Below are positions 1 through 10,858 of a DNA stretch of 64,000 bases, piece after piece. Numbering within the stretch: the first letter of the stretch is position 1; each line of letters starts with the position of its first letter. Origin of the DNA: Marinomonas vulgaris (lineage in GTDB: Bacteria > Pseudomonadota > Gammaproteobacteria > Pseudomonadales > Marinomonadaceae). The position numbers were made by a program, and so were the translations under genes. Location: the NCBI RefSeq assembly GCF_018145875.1, contig NZ_JAGSSV010000001.1:1-64000 (forward strand), in the 5' to 3' direction. The notes below the pieces were generated by a model. That model made no database searches. It worked only from the letters and a program-made list of their open reading frames with translations, and was not told the DNA's origin.

Positions 1-865
<865 letters not shown>

Positions 866-989
866 CCTTAACCTCGATCTTTTATAAAGTTCCCAATGAT
901 AATGTACCAAAAAGCTAGGTTTGGCTAAACACAAATTATTCAAATACACTTTTTATAGATCATTGAGTACAACATCAAGGTAAAGCTTA

Positions 990-1106
990 TCACGGTTGAA
1001 AAGCGAAACACTCTAAATAGACGTCTAAAAATGATGCCGCTTCACTGGGTTCAATAAACCAGAAACCCGCAGGAGAAATTTGAGAAGTGTAATAAAATGA
1101 TGCCAT
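990..1106 (-). pseudogene. 38-codon protein-like frame, probable gene remnant
   Basis: The ATG at 1106 opens a 38-codon frame with a balanced, protein-like composition (contains SQISPAGFWFIEPSEAASF). The frame is also open for eight further codons upstream, to an in-frame TAA. There is no good ribosome site before the ATG. It could be a small real gene or, more likely, the 3' remnant of a lost gene. No family is recognised. Confidence 0.25.
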
Positions 1107-1306
1107 GGTCTCATAAAATAAAAATCTCTTGATTTACAAGGCTTTTATATTTTTTTGGTGGTGAGCAAGAAACCGCCCTATTGTGTCGGAAAAGAATGAA
1201 TTTTCGGAAGCCCTAAAGAAGTAAAAAAAACAGAAAATACTATATATTAGTACCTTACTAAAGTGGATTGGATTAGAAAATAGGGCAAGCAACAAAGAAC
1301 TTTATA

Positions 1307-1327
1307 GTTTGCAGATCGTTTGCAGAT
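1307..1327. repeat. Tandem direct repeat, GTTTGCAGAT twice
   Basis: Two perfect copies of a 10-mer, 11 bp apart, just beyond the terminator of tRNA-Val. An 11-bp period places both on the same helix face. Its role is unknown. Confidence 0.6.
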
Positions 1328-1330
1328 ACA

Positions 1331-1373
1331 AAAAAGCCCCGACATTGTGAATGATCACTAACTGTCGAGGCCT
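1331..1373 (-). terminator. Rho-independent terminator of tRNA-Val
   Basis: On the minus strand GCCTCGACA pairs with TGTCGGGGC (one G-U pair) around a loop of about 17 bases. A run of six T follows, directly downstream of the tRNA gene. Confidence 0.8.
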
Positions 1374-1380
1374 TATAAAT

Positions 1381-1457
<77 letters not shown>

Positions 1458-1471
1458 AAAAAGTGTTGGCT

Positions 1472-1499
1472 ATTATACTCACGGACTTAGGTTTGACAA
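1472..1499 (-). promoter_or_regulatory. Sigma-70 promoter of tRNA-Val
   Basis: On the minus strand TTGTCA, a 16-bp spacer and a perfect TATAAT lie just upstream of the tRNA, leaving a very short 5' leader. Confidence 0.8.
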
Positions 1500-1540
1500 G
1501 TCTTTGTTGCTGTTTTTTTATGTCTTTATTTTTAAACGGA

Positions 1541-1729
1541 TTATTCGACAATCGGCACCAGCAATTCGTGGCCAATCACTTCATCGATGAGGTGATAAGG
1601 CACCTTATATTTTTTACCTTTAAAGGTCACTAATGCGAACTCATAACACATTTCAACCACAGTGCAATTAACAATGACGCCGTTGTCGATCACTCGCACT
1701 ATGTTGTAATTTCTCAGGGTAACAGCCAT
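1541..1729 (-). CDS. Small conserved-looking protein of unknown function, downstream of uvrB
   Basis: 62-residue protein without signal peptide or membrane segment, rich in Val and Ile, with a pattern that suggests a small beta-barrel or SH3-like fold (VRVIDNGVIVNCTV...ALVTFKGKKYKVPYHLID). I do not recognise the family. The start has a strong ribosome site (AAGGAG, 7 bases before the ATG). It begins 12 bp after the uvrB stop on the same strand, so it is probably co-transcribed with uvrB. That makes a DNA-damage link possible but unproven. Confidence 0.75.
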   Translation of the reverse strand: MAVTLRNYNIVRVIDNGVIVNCTVVEMCYEFALVTFKGKKYKVPYHLIDEVIGHELLVPIVE

Positions 1730-1741
1730 ATCAATCTCCTT

Positions 1742-3769
1742 TTAAGATTCGCCAACATCTTTGAGTTTTTTCTGCAATTGACGAATTTGATCGCGATACC
1801 CAGCAGCGAGTTCGAATTTCAGTTCTTCCGATGCTTGCATCATTTCTTTTTGCAATTGAATCATAGCTTTGCGCACTTGAGCCACGTCTTCCATGCTTTC
1901 CACTTGGTAATCTTTGGCGGTTTCAGCGACTTTTTTGGTTTTACTGCCCCGCTTTCCAGCGCCTGGATTGTAAGCGCCTTCCATGATGTCTTCGACCGAT
2001 TTGGTAATACCGGTTGGAGTGATACCGTGCTCTTGATTATAAGCTTGCTGCTTTTCTCGGCGACGCTCTGTTTCGTTGATGGCACGCTCCATGGAGCCGG
2101 TAATACGATCGGCATAAAGAATGGCCTTACCATTCACGTTTCGAGCAGCTCGTCCTATGGTTTGAATCAGTGATTTTTCTGAACGTAAAAAACCTTCTTT
2201 ATCAGCATCAAGAATGGCGACCAAACTCACTTCCGGAATATCCAGACCCTCTCGTAATAAGTTGATTCCCACCAACACATCAAACTCACCTAATCGTAAA
2301 TCTCGGATGATTTCCACTCGTTCTACTGTATCGATATCGGAATGCAAATACCGCACACGGATACCATGCTCGTTTAAATAATCACTTAAATCTTCCGCCA
2401 TACGCTTGGTGAGTGTGGTAACGAGAACGCGCTCCCCGATAGGAACTCTAAGGTTAATTTCTGACAACAAATCATCCACTTGTGTCGTCACCGGACGCAC
2501 CTCTAAGATAGGATCAATAAGCCCTGTTGGACGCACAATTTGCTCCACTACCCAATCTTGATGCTCTTCTTCATACTTACCTGGCGTCGCTGATACAAAA
2601 ATAGTTTGTGGCTTAATTTGCTCCCACTCTTCAAAACGCATTGGTCGGTTATCAAGGGCTGAAGGCAAACGAAAACCGTATTCCACTAGGTTTTCTTTGC
2701 GCGATCGGTCGCCTTTGTACATGGCACCAATTTGCGACACGGTAACGTGGGACTCATCGATAACCAATAAAGCATTGGCTGGTAAATAGTCGAATAAAGT
2801 TGGTGGCGGCGCGCCCTCTTCTCGCCCTGACAAGTAACGAGAATAGTTTTCTATACCAGAGCAGTAGCCAAGCTCTTGCATCATCTCCAAATCATAACGT
2901 GTACGCTGCTCAAGACGCTGCAACTCAACCAATTTATTCATCGATTTTAGCTGCTCAAGCCGCTGATCTAACTCCACTTTAATGCGCTCAATGGCAGCTT
3001 GAACGGTTTCCTTGGGAGTCACATAGTGCGTTTTTGGATAAATGGTAATACGGGGGACTTTTCGGATGGTTTTGTTGGTTAATGGCTCGATCATCGACAA
3101 ACTTTCCACTTCGTCATCAAAAAGTTCTATACGAATGGCCGTGTCTTCCGAATCGGCAGGAAATACTTCAATCACGTCACCTCTGACACGAAAATTCCCT
3201 CGTTCCAATACTAAGTCGTTGCGAGTGTATTGCAATTCTGCCAAGCGACGCAGCACGTCTCGTTGATCAATTCGCTCGCCGCGATCAAGGTGCAACATCA
3301 TTTTCAAATAGGATTGTGGATCACCCAAACCGTAAATCGCCGATACTGTAGCGACTATGATAACGTCTTCACGCTCCAACAAGGCCTTGGTGGCCGACAA
3401 TCGCATTTGCTCAATATGCTCGTTTACGGACGCATCTTTTTCAATGAAGGTATCCGATGCGGCCACGTAAGCTTCAGGCTGGTAATAATCGTAATACGAG
3501 ACAAAATATTCAACAGCGTTATGGGGGAAGAATTCTTTGAATTCACCATAAAGCTGGGCGGCAAGGGTTTTGTTATGTGCCATTACAATCGTTGGGCGCC
3601 TTACCTGTGAGATCACATTTGCTACTGTGTAAGTTTTACCAGACCCCGTTACACCAAGTAGTGTTTGATGAGCGAGACCGGCCTCCACACCACGGACCAA
3701 TTTTTCAATGGCTTTTGGTTGATCGCCAGCCGGAGAATACGATGATACAACTTGAAATTCTTGCGACAC
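1742..3769 (-). CDS. uvrB: Excinuclease ABC subunit B
   Basis: Helicase-like damage-verification subunit of UvrABC nucleotide excision repair. It receives damaged DNA from UvrA and recruits UvrC. Seen in the 675-residue protein (usual length): Walker A GVTGSGKT at 39-46, the beta-hairpin [11 protein letters not shown] that inserts between the strands, DESH box, helicase motifs towards QTIGRAARN, and a C-terminal UVR domain ([18 protein letters not shown]) that binds UvrC. The start is GTG with AGGG seven bases upstream. I saw no obvious LexA box in the 235 bp upstream, though many enterobacteria have one. The small gene at 1541 follows closely. Confidence 0.98.
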   Translation of the reverse strand: MSQEFQVVSSYSPAGDQPKAIEKLVRGVEAGLAHQTLLGVTGSGKTYTVANVISQVRRPTIVMAHNKTLAAQLYGEFKEFFPHNAVEYFVSYYDYYQPEAYVAASDTFIEKDASVNEHIEQMRLSATKALLEREDVIIVATVSAIYGLGDPQSYLKMMLHLDRGERIDQRDVLRRLAELQYTRNDLVLERGNFRVRGDVIEVFPADSEDTAIRIELFDDEVESLSMIEPLTNKTIRKVPRITIYPKTHYVTPKETVQAAIERIKVELDQRLEQLKSMNKLVELQRLEQRTRYDLEMMQELGYCSGIENYSRYLSGREEGAPPPTLFDYLPANALLVIDESHVTVSQIGAMYKGDRSRKENLVEYGFRLPSALDNRPMRFEEWEQIKPQTIFVSATPGKYEEEHQDWVVEQIVRPTGLIDPILEVRPVTTQVDDLLSEINLRVPIGERVLVTTLTKRMAEDLSDYLNEHGIRVRYLHSDIDTVERVEIIRDLRLGEFDVLVGINLLREGLDIPEVSLVAILDADKEGFLRSEKSLIQTIGRAARNVNGKAILYADRITGSMERAINETERRREKQQAYNQEHGITPTGITKSVEDIMEGAYNPGAGKRGSKTKKVAETAKDYQVESMEDVAQVRKAMIQLQKEMMQASEELKFELAAGYRDQIRQLQKKLKDVGES

Positions 3770-4004
3770 GAACTTTCCCTAAGCTTTACAGTTGGCCATT
3801 GAGATTAGCAAAAATTGCCCGATACGTCTGGTTTTTCCTGCCTTGCAAAGATTCTCCCTCATCATAAATTCATTTTTTGTGCACATTTTAAAACTTTACT
3901 AATCCAAGACCTATCGATAACATTAAAAACTAAGCTTATATCAAAAAAGAAAAACAAAATAAAAACTTATATAAATATCTCTACCAACCTAACAGAGACG
4001 ACTT

Positions 4005-5717
4005 ATGACAACACTTGAGAAATACCTTCCCGCTTTGGTCTGGCTGAAAGATTACCGAGTAGCCGATTTAAAGCACGATTCGGTTGCCAGCTTGGTTTTC
4101 ACCATCATGGTTATTCCTCAGAGTTTGGCATATGCCATGTTGGCAGGTCTTCCGGCGATTACCGGTTTGTACGCCAGTATTTTGCCATCTGTTCTTTACT
4201 CTCTCTTTGGTACTAGCCGCACATTGGCTGTCGGCCCTGTGGCACTGACCTCTGTGATGACCGCTTCTGCCGTGTTGCCCTTTGCTGTGTCTGGCAGTGA
4301 ACATTACGCCAGCATCGCTATTTTGCTGGCTTTTATGTCTGGTGTGTTTTTATTGGTATTGAGCTTTTTAAGACTGGGTTTCTTGACCAATTTGCTTAGT
4401 CATCCGGTGATTTCGGGTTTCATTAGTGCCTCCGCTTTACTGATTATCATTGGGCAAATCAAATACTTCCTCGGAGTAGAATCCCAAGGTGACACTCTTA
4501 TTCCACTGATGACAAGCCTTTACGCTCATGCTGATCACACCCACTTACCAACACTGTTATTAAGTATTTTCTGCATCGCGTCGCTATTGTTAATAAAGCG
4601 CTATTTTGGGCATTTTTTAACCTTCATCGGCTTACCAACAGCGACCGTCAAGTTATTTGAAAAGTCAGGGCCAGTGGTTGTGGTGGTCGTAACGACCTTA
4701 ATTGTCGCCATCTTGTCTTTAGATCAAATGGGGGTAGCAGTGATTGGTACTGTTCCGACGACACCACCTACGATCAACTTAGACCTTATCAGTTGGCAAA
4801 TGGCTAGAGACTTATTGCCCAGTGCCTTTTTAATCACCATTGTTGGCTTTATCGGTTCGGTCTCTGTCGCTCAGTCTTATGCTGCCAAACGACGCCAGGA
4901 TATTGACCCGAATCAGGAACTGGTTGGCCTTGGTTTAGCTAATATTGGTTCTGCACTTAGTGGTGCATTTCCCGTCACAGGCGGCTTTTCAAGAACTGTG
5001 CTCAACGCTGACTGTGGCTCAAAAAGCCCAATGACGGGCATAATCACGGCCTTCCTAATTTTATTAACCTTATTGTTTCTCACGCCGGTCTTTTATTACT
5101 TACCTACGACCATTCTTGCTGCGATCATTTCGATTTCAATGTCAAAACTGATCAGCGTCGCCGATTTAAAAGAACTATGGCAGTTTTCAAAAAAGGAAGC
5201 CTGCTTACTAATAGTCACCTTCTGTGTCGTCATGTTTGAAGGCATGGAGACAGGATTAATAGTGGGTGTCGTCCTATCGATCTTATTTTTCTTGTGGCAC
5301 ACCAGTCATCCGCACATTGCCATTGTAGGTCGCGTACCTGGCACAGAGCATTATCGGAATGTGCAACGCTTTGAAGTAGAAACCCACAGCAAGGTACTTA
5401 CAGTTCGAATCGATGAGAATTTGTTTTTTGCCAATGCTCGCGTTTTCGAAGAAAAGTTGCAAAGCTTGGTGTCTCAAAATAAAGATCTTCAACACCTTGT
5501 ACTCATGTGTACCGCTGTCAATATGATAGATGCCAGTGCACTGCAAAGTTTAGAGAAAGTGGTAGTCCGTCTTGCTGATGCGGGGGTAAAAGTTCACTTA
5601 TCAGAAGTGAAAGGGCCAGTCATGGACAAACTCATAGGCTCAATTTTACTGACTAACTTAAGTGGTAAGGTCTTCCTTACGCAGCATCAAGCCATTACAG
5701 AATTGACTCAACAATAA
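4005..5717 (+). CDS. SulP-family inorganic anion transporter with STAS domain
   Basis: Inner-membrane transporter of 570 residues. SulP/SLC26 members move sulfate, bicarbonate or related anions, often with Na+ or H+. The N-terminal part carries the family signature (KHDSVASLVFTIMVIPQSLAYAMLAGLP) and about ten or more hydrophobic segments to residue 440. The rest is a cytoplasmic STAS domain (about 455-565) with VLMCTAVNMIDASALQSL, the usual regulatory module. The substrate cannot be read from sequence; no carbonic anhydrase or sulfur gene is adjacent. The gene is alone, divergent from uvrB across 235 bp of AT-rich DNA. Confidence 0.93.
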   Translation: MTTLEKYLPALVWLKDYRVADLKHDSVASLVFTIMVIPQSLAYAMLAGLPAITGLYASILPSVLYSLFGTSRTLAVGPVALTSVMTASAVLPFAVSGSEHYASIAILLAFMSGVFLLVLSFLRLGFLTNLLSHPVISGFISASALLIIIGQIKYFLGVESQGDTLIPLMTSLYAHADHTHLPTLLLSIFCIASLLLIKRYFGHFLTFIGLPTATVKLFEKSGPVVVVVVTTLIVAILSLDQMGVAVIGTVPTTPPTINLDLISWQMARDLLPSAFLITIVGFIGSVSVAQSYAAKRRQDIDPNQELVGLGLANIGSALSGAFPVTGGFSRTVLNADCGSKSPMTGIITAFLILLTLLFLTPVFYYLPTTILAAIISISMSKLISVADLKELWQFSKKEACLLIVTFCVVMFEGMETGLIVGVVLSILFFLWHTSHPHIAIVGRVPGTEHYRNVQRFEVETHSKVLTVRIDENLFFANARVFEEKLQSLVSQNKDLQHLVLMCTAVNMIDASALQSLEKVVVRLADAGVKVHLSEVKGPVMDKLIGSILLTNLSGKVFLTQHQAITELTQQ

Positions 5718-5761
5718 GCACGCAGGGTTATCCTTGAGTCAATCTGTTCTGTATGAATGCT

Positions 5762-6097
5762 TTATTGCTCGACATCACTCATCGTCATTTCCTCATTACC
5801 ATCAAGGGGAACGACACGAAGCAAGGCTTGGTTTCGTGTTACCAACACCTCTCCAATGCCTTTTACTTGGGTAAGTTGAGACAAAGATTCAAAGGGGCCA
5901 TTCATCTCTCGGTACGAGACAATGGCCTCAGCTTTCATTGTACCCACACCCGACATGACTGCAGCAAACTCGCTGGCTGTCGCCGAATTAATGTCTAAAG
6001 GGGTAGCAGCAAAAAGCGAAAAAGGTACTAATAACAGAGAAAAGATAAGCAGTGAACGGGTAACGCAGGAACGAAAAACACGTGCGACATGAGTCAT
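5762..6097 (-). CDS. ComEA-like helix-hairpin-helix secreted DNA-binding protein
   Basis: 111-residue protein with a signal peptide (SLLIFSLLLVPFSLFAA, cut before TPLDIN) and one ComEA-type (HhH)2 domain: DINSATASEFAAVMSGVGTMKAEAIVSYR then FESLSQLTQVKGIGEVL. ComEA proteins bind double-stranded DNA in the periplasm during natural transformation; short single-domain versions are common in marine gammaproteobacteria. The start at 6097 was chosen because AAGGA lies eight bases upstream and the signal peptide follows at once; the frame extends to 6160. No other competence gene is near. Confidence 0.88.
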   Translation of the reverse strand: MTHVARVFRSCVTRSLLIFSLLLVPFSLFAATPLDINSATASEFAAVMSGVGTMKAEAIVSYREMNGPFESLSQLTQVKGIGEVLVTRNQALLRVVPLDGNEEMTMSDVEQ

Positions 6098-6148
6098 AAT
6101 AAACATCCTTTTAATAAGCTTCATGATAGAAGTGGCCATCTTGGCCAT

Positions 6149-6198
6149 AAAAAAAACCACTCACTGATTGGACATTATGCCAATCAACAAGTGGTTTT
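6149..6198 (-). terminator. Terminator at the end of the ihfB-lapA-lapB-pyrF operon
   Basis: Minus-strand stem AAAACCACT-TGTTGATTGG with CCAATCAG-TGAGTGGTTTT and a T run, 47 bp after the pyrF stop. Confidence 0.88.
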
Positions 6199-6244
6199 AG
6201 AGTAAAAGGTTTTTAACAGAACTTCAACTATTGGAAAGCGTGAT

Positions 6245-6952
6245 TTACAAACTCACACCCAAGCTTTTATTCGCTTGAGTTAACGCCTCGATAGGGTCGA
6301 TAGCCTGCGTAATAGGTCGACCCATAACAAGATAATGGCTGCCAGCGGCCATGGCTTCGGCTGGCGTCATAATACGTTTTTGGTCACCACTGTCTGAACC
6401 TGCAGGGCGAATGCCTGGGGTGACCAACACAAAGTCTTTACCAAGCTCAGTCGACAACATAGACGACTCTTGAGCCGAACACACCACACCGTCCATACCA
6501 GACGATTTTGCTAATGTCGCCAAGCGTTTTACATGTTGCTCTGGCGTTGCGTCAATGCCCACTTCTAAAAGATCGGATTGATCCATACTGGTCAATACCG
6601 TTACTGCAATCAATAAAGTTTTGTTATCGGCTCGCTGTTGCAAGGCATTTGCAGACGCTTCCATCATGCGACGGCCACCTGTCGCATGCACATTGACCAT
6701 CCACACACCTGCCGCTGCAGCGACACTCACCGCATTGGCAACGGTATTAGGAATATCGTGAAATTTTAAGTCTAGAAAAACATCAAAATCGAGCTTATGT
6801 AGAGCATCTAATATGGCAGGACCCGAGGTCGTAAACAGCTCTTTACCCACTTTGACTCGACATTGGCTTGGATCAAGTCGCTTCGCCATTTCGATCGATT
6901 GCGCCATGGTTGGATAATCTAAAGCAACCACAATAGGGGATTGGCAGTTCAT
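6245..6952 (-). CDS. pyrF: Orotidine 5'-phosphate decarboxylase
   Basis: Last step of UMP synthesis: OMP to UMP plus CO2, in the cytoplasm. 235 residues, the usual bacterial length. The active-site signature DLKFHDIPN is at 61-69, with K63 the catalytic lysine; the C-terminal phosphate-binding part includes VTPGIRP and [11 protein letters not shown]. The start has GAGGA upstream. It ends the operon ihfB-lapA-lapB-pyrF, the order also seen in E. coli (lapA-lapB-pyrF), and a strong terminator follows. Confidence 0.98.
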   Translation of the reverse strand: MNCQSPIVVALDYPTMAQSIEMAKRLDPSQCRVKVGKELFTTSGPAILDALHKLDFDVFLDLKFHDIPNTVANAVSVAAAAGVWMVNVHATGGRRMMEASANALQQRADNKTLLIAVTVLTSMDQSDLLEVGIDATPEQHVKRLATLAKSSGMDGVVCSAQESSMLSTELGKDFVLVTPGIRPAGSDSGDQKRIMTPAEAMAAGSHYLVMGRPITQAIDPIEALTQANKSLGVSL

Positions 6953-7009
6953 TCGGTATCCTCTTTCTCAATTATTGTCTATCGGTTTACGTTATTTTGT
7001 AGCAAGGCA

Positions 7010-8188
7010 TTACTCACCTTCTAAGCCGTGAATAGGCTTAACAACCCCCCAGTTCTTGCAACTAGGGCATTGCCAATGTAACTGGTGGCCAGAAAAACCA
7101 CATTGGCGACATTGGTATTTATGCTTGGCTTGCACCAACTGATCAATCAGCTCATACAACACCGCCAAATGTTGTTGGTTGTAACCTTGGGAATCCGTTA
7201 ACTGCAAACTGATCAACTCTTTAAAGCCTTTAATCGTAGGGTGCAACCTAAGTTGCTCAACCAAAAACATTTCAGCGTAGTCTTGATCGGTTTCTAAGTA
7301 ATGCTGCACCAAAGCGACAATTAGAGCGGTAGACGGTTTTTTCTGATTGTATTCTTGCAAAAATTTAATATAACCACTGCTGCCCCAAACCTTCTGGTAA
7401 GACTCTTTTAGCTTGGGAAGAATAACAGAAATGAACTCAGGGTCTTGTTCCGCTGCATGCTTCAATTCTTTGATGGAATCCCTATGTCGGCCTTGTCCAC
7501 TGAGCACATCCGCCGCGCCAATACTGGCACGAACACAGGTTGGATCAACCTCTAGCGCATCTTTATAATGCTGATACGCAGCTTTCCACTGCTCTTTTTT
7601 CTGTAATTCTTGGGCCATTTCACAATGAAAATGCCCCAAGCGTTTGATTTCTTTTTTACTCGTGGTGGTTTTAATTAACTCGTCGCCAATCTGAATGGCT
7701 TTATCCCAGCTTTGTTCAAATTCATAAAGATCGACCAGCAAAGATAAGATTTTCGGTTGGAATTCGCTTTTCTTCGACGTGGACGCCATATTAAGCAGGA
7801 GACGCCCTGCTCGATCCAACAAGCCAGCCGACATAAAATCACTCGCCAGTTCGAGCTGCACCATGCGCATCTCGCGTTCAGAGATCTCGGGGCGCGCCAA
7901 TAGATTTTGATGAATATTGATGGCTTTTTGTATTTCGCCTTTTTTACGAAATAAATTACCAAGTGTTAAGTGGATATCGAAGGTGTCGGAATTAACTTCT
8001 AAGGAATCGACAAAGGCGTCAATCGCCTCTGAATGCTGATCGTTAAGAAGATGGTTTAGACCACGAAAATAGTCATTGGGGATGCTTTTTTTCAGTGGCT
8101 TATTCTTTTTGGTCGAATTTTTTCGGCCCATTGCCCAGCCCACAAAGAGCGCGACAAACAGTACCAAAAACAACCCAATTTCGGTCAA
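7010..8188 (-). CDS. lapB: Lipopolysaccharide assembly protein B
   Basis: Inner-membrane protein that controls LpxC turnover through FtsH and so sets the rate of lipid A synthesis. Seen: one N-terminal membrane anchor (GLFLVLFVALFVGWAMG), a series of TPR-like helical repeats (about 40-330) and a C-terminal rubredoxin-type zinc site with two CxxC pairs (CRQC, CPSC). 392 residues, as in E. coli. The start is TTG with AGGAG eight bases upstream, six bases after the lapA stop; the first ATG (residue 20) would remove the anchor. It acts on the same pathway as the lpx genes at 38-41 kb. Confidence 0.95.
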   Translation of the reverse strand: MTEIGLFLVLFVALFVGWAMGRKNSTKKNKPLKKSIPNDYFRGLNHLLNDQHSEAIDAFVDSLEVNSDTFDIHLTLGNLFRKKGEIQKAINIHQNLLARPEISEREMRMVQLELASDFMSAGLLDRAGRLLLNMASTSKKSEFQPKILSLLVDLYEFEQSWDKAIQIGDELIKTTTSKKEIKRLGHFHCEMAQELQKKEQWKAAYQHYKDALEVDPTCVRASIGAADVLSGQGRHRDSIKELKHAAEQDPEFISVILPKLKESYQKVWGSSGYIKFLQEYNQKKPSTALIVALVQHYLETDQDYAEMFLVEQLRLHPTIKGFKELISLQLTDSQGYNQQHLAVLYELIDQLVQAKHKYQCRQCGFSGHQLHWQCPSCKNWGVVKPIHGLEGE

Positions 8189-8193
8189 CTCAA

Positions 8194-8517
8194 TTACTCC
8201 TTGCCAACAGAAAGCTCTTTGGTAATTGAGACTTTTCGCAAGGCATCGACTTCATTACGGGTTTTTTCATATTTTCGAGTGAGTACTCGAATCTGACGTT
8301 CACTGCGTAAAAAAGCCACCGAACTGACAAGAAGTGCCACGCAAGCCCCCACCGTAAAGGCAAGAATCATGTAAAGGGCGACACTGAGCTGTGGACCTTG
8401 CCAAAAAACAAGATCTAAAGAAATGATTTGTGGATTACGGATGGCAAAAAAAACACCCACGGCAAGAAAGAAAACAACAAAAACAATATAAATAATTCTT
8501 TTCAGCCACTTAAGCAT
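8194..8517 (-). CDS. lapA: Lipopolysaccharide assembly protein A (DUF1049)
   Basis: Small inner-membrane protein of about 107 residues that works with LapB in LPS assembly. Two membrane segments (IIYIVFVVFFLAVGVFFAIR and LYMILAFTVGACVALLVSSV) are followed by a short coiled coil (SERQIRVLTRKYEKTRNEVDALRK) in the cytoplasm. The ATG at 8517 has AGG seven bases upstream; a TTG five codons earlier is less likely. It is followed directly by lapB. Confidence 0.93.
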   Translation of the reverse strand: MLKWLKRIIYIVFVVFFLAVGVFFAIRNPQIISLDLVFWQGPQLSVALYMILAFTVGACVALLVSSVAFLRSERQIRVLTRKYEKTRNEVDALRKVSITKELSVGKE

Positions 8518-8590
8518 AAGGCAACCTATCAAAAATAGAATGACAATATTATGCCGTCATAGCAAAGAGATTTCGAGGCATAAGAAAAAT

Positions 8591-8896
8591 TTAGTTAAGC
8601 TCGTCAGGCTCGACTTCAGGTAAGTTTACCAACTCTCTCAGCTCTTTACCTGGCTTAAAATGAGGAACATATTTTGCGCTCAGCTCAACGGAATCCCCAG
8701 TCTTAGGGTTTCTACCGATTCTTGGCGCACGATAATGCAGAGAAAAACTCCCAAAGCCCCTGATCTCTATGCGCTCTCCATTCGCCAAAGAATCAGACAT
8801 ATGATCAAGCATCGCTTTAATAGCTTGTTCAACATCCTTTACCGGCAAATGAGATTGCTGATCGATTAGCAGCTCTATCAGCTCAGATTTTGTCAT
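8591..8896 (-). CDS. ihfB: Integration host factor subunit beta
   Basis: 101-residue DNA-bending protein, one half of the IHF heterodimer, used in recombination, replication and sigma-54 transcription. The HU/IHF fold is clear, with the beta-arm [28 protein letters not shown] and the Pro that intercalates DNA. A good site (AGGA) precedes the ATG. In many gammaproteobacteria rpsA lies directly upstream; here the neighbour is ppa, divergent, so ihfB must have its own promoter in the 208-bp gap. Confidence 0.97.
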   Translation of the reverse strand: MTKSELIELLIDQQSHLPVKDVEQAIKAMLDHMSDSLANGERIEIRGFGSFSLHYRAPRIGRNPKTGDSVELSAKYVPHFKPGKELRELVNLPEVEPDELN

Positions 8897-9064
8897 TACT
8901 GTCCTCGCGACTATATTTTGACCACAATGTAAGACTAGCTAAATTCAGAAAGAAAGCAATAAGTTAACGCACTTTGAGGCTTTTTTTACTGATTTTATTC
9001 TACCCTAATAGTGAATATTACTCATGGGAGCATTCTACCGCTAGCGTACAAGCCTTCTAGCTTT

Positions 9065-9070
9065 TATAAT
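9065..9070 (+). promoter_or_regulatory. ppa: Possible -10 element of ppa
   Basis: A perfect TATAAT lies 35 bp before the ppa start codon. No good -35 box is seen at the right distance, so this is tentative. Confidence 0.4.
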
Positions 9071-9104
9071 ATTGCGCATAATCAACACATTGGAAGAGAT
9101 AATA

Positions 9105-9635
9105 ATGAGCTATAACAAAATTCCTGCAGGCAAAGATGCACCAAACGACATCAACGTTATCATCGAAATCCCAGCACAAGCCAATCCAGTAAAATACGAA
9201 GTTGACCACGAATTAGATGCTTTGGTCGTTGATCGTTTTATGACAGCACCTATGTTTTATCCAGCAAACTATGGTTACGTTAACCACACACTTGCTGACG
9301 ATGGCGACCCAGTCGACGTATTGGTTATCACACCTTACCCTGTGGTACCTGGCTCTGTCATTCGCTGCCGCCCAGTGGGTGTGTTAAACATGTCTGACGA
9401 AGCGGGCATGGACGCAAAATTGGTTGCCGTACCTCACGAAAAACTGAGCAAAGAATACGGTCATATTCAAGACGTGAACGACATTCCTCAGTTACTACGC
9501 GATCAAATTGAACATTTCTTCGAAAATTACAAAACCCTTGAAAAAGGTAAGTGGGTAAAAGTAGAAGGTTGGGCAAACGCTGACGAAGCGAAAAAAGCCA
9601 TTGTTGAAGGCATCGAAGCTTACAACGCGCAATAA
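9105..9635 (+). CDS. ppa: Inorganic pyrophosphatase (family I)
   Basis: Soluble Mg-dependent enzyme that splits pyrophosphate to two phosphates and so drives DNA, RNA, protein and lipid synthesis. The 176-residue protein has the family signature [10 protein letters not shown] with three metal-binding Asp, and [17 protein letters not shown] upstream of it. The ATG at 9105 was chosen: it matches the family's N-terminus ([12 protein letters not shown]) and has GGAAGAG upstream. The longer TTG-started frame from 9072 overlaps the probable promoter. Confidence 0.98.
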   Translation: MSYNKIPAGKDAPNDINVIIEIPAQANPVKYEVDHELDALVVDRFMTAPMFYPANYGYVNHTLADDGDPVDVLVITPYPVVPGSVIRCRPVGVLNMSDEAGMDAKLVAVPHEKLSKEYGHIQDVNDIPQLLRDQIEHFFENYKTLEKGKWVKVEGWANADEAKKAIVEGIEAYNAQ

Positions 9636-9680
9636 TACAAAACCTGCACGCTGGCTGAGAAGTCAGCGAGTAACAGACCT

Positions 9681-9716
9681 AAAAAAACCGATTTTTAAAA
9701 TCGGTTTTTTTGTTTT
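9681..9716. terminator. Bidirectional terminator between ppa and trxB
   Basis: AAAAAACCGATTTT and its complement AAAATCGGTTTTTT form a near-perfect hairpin with T runs on both strands, serving the convergent ppa and trxB genes. Confidence 0.9.
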
Positions 9717-9738
9717 TGTACCATTGATTTTTACCTAG

Positions 9739-10755
<1,017 letters not shown>

Positions 10756-10858
10756 CTATATCGTAAATGGTAACGAAAAAGTTCTGAGAATTTTAGCGAA
10801 ATATACTTATCACTAAAATAGGGTCTATCTATGAGTTTTCAAGTAAGAATAGAGAAAC

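Larger units (their letters stand above)
866..1330. other. AT-rich spacer, mostly without genes
   Basis: About 465 bp between the truncated secreted-protein gene and the tRNA-Val terminator. It holds one short protein-like frame (990-1106, minus), an 11-mer found twice (AAAATGATGCC, about 1028 and 1095) and a tandem pair of GTTTGCAGAT (1307-1327). No long frame or clear promoter is visible. It looks like worn accessory DNA. Confidence 0.5.

Noticed and set aside
1778-2173. 131-codon plus-strand frame inside uvrB
   Set aside because: It lies entirely antisense to a clear uvrB gene and shows no family feature or ribosome site.
3577-4018. Plus-strand frames across the uvrB start and the sulP leader
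   Set aside because: They overlap the uvrB coding end or the AT-rich leader, have low-complexity Lys/Asn content and no good start site.
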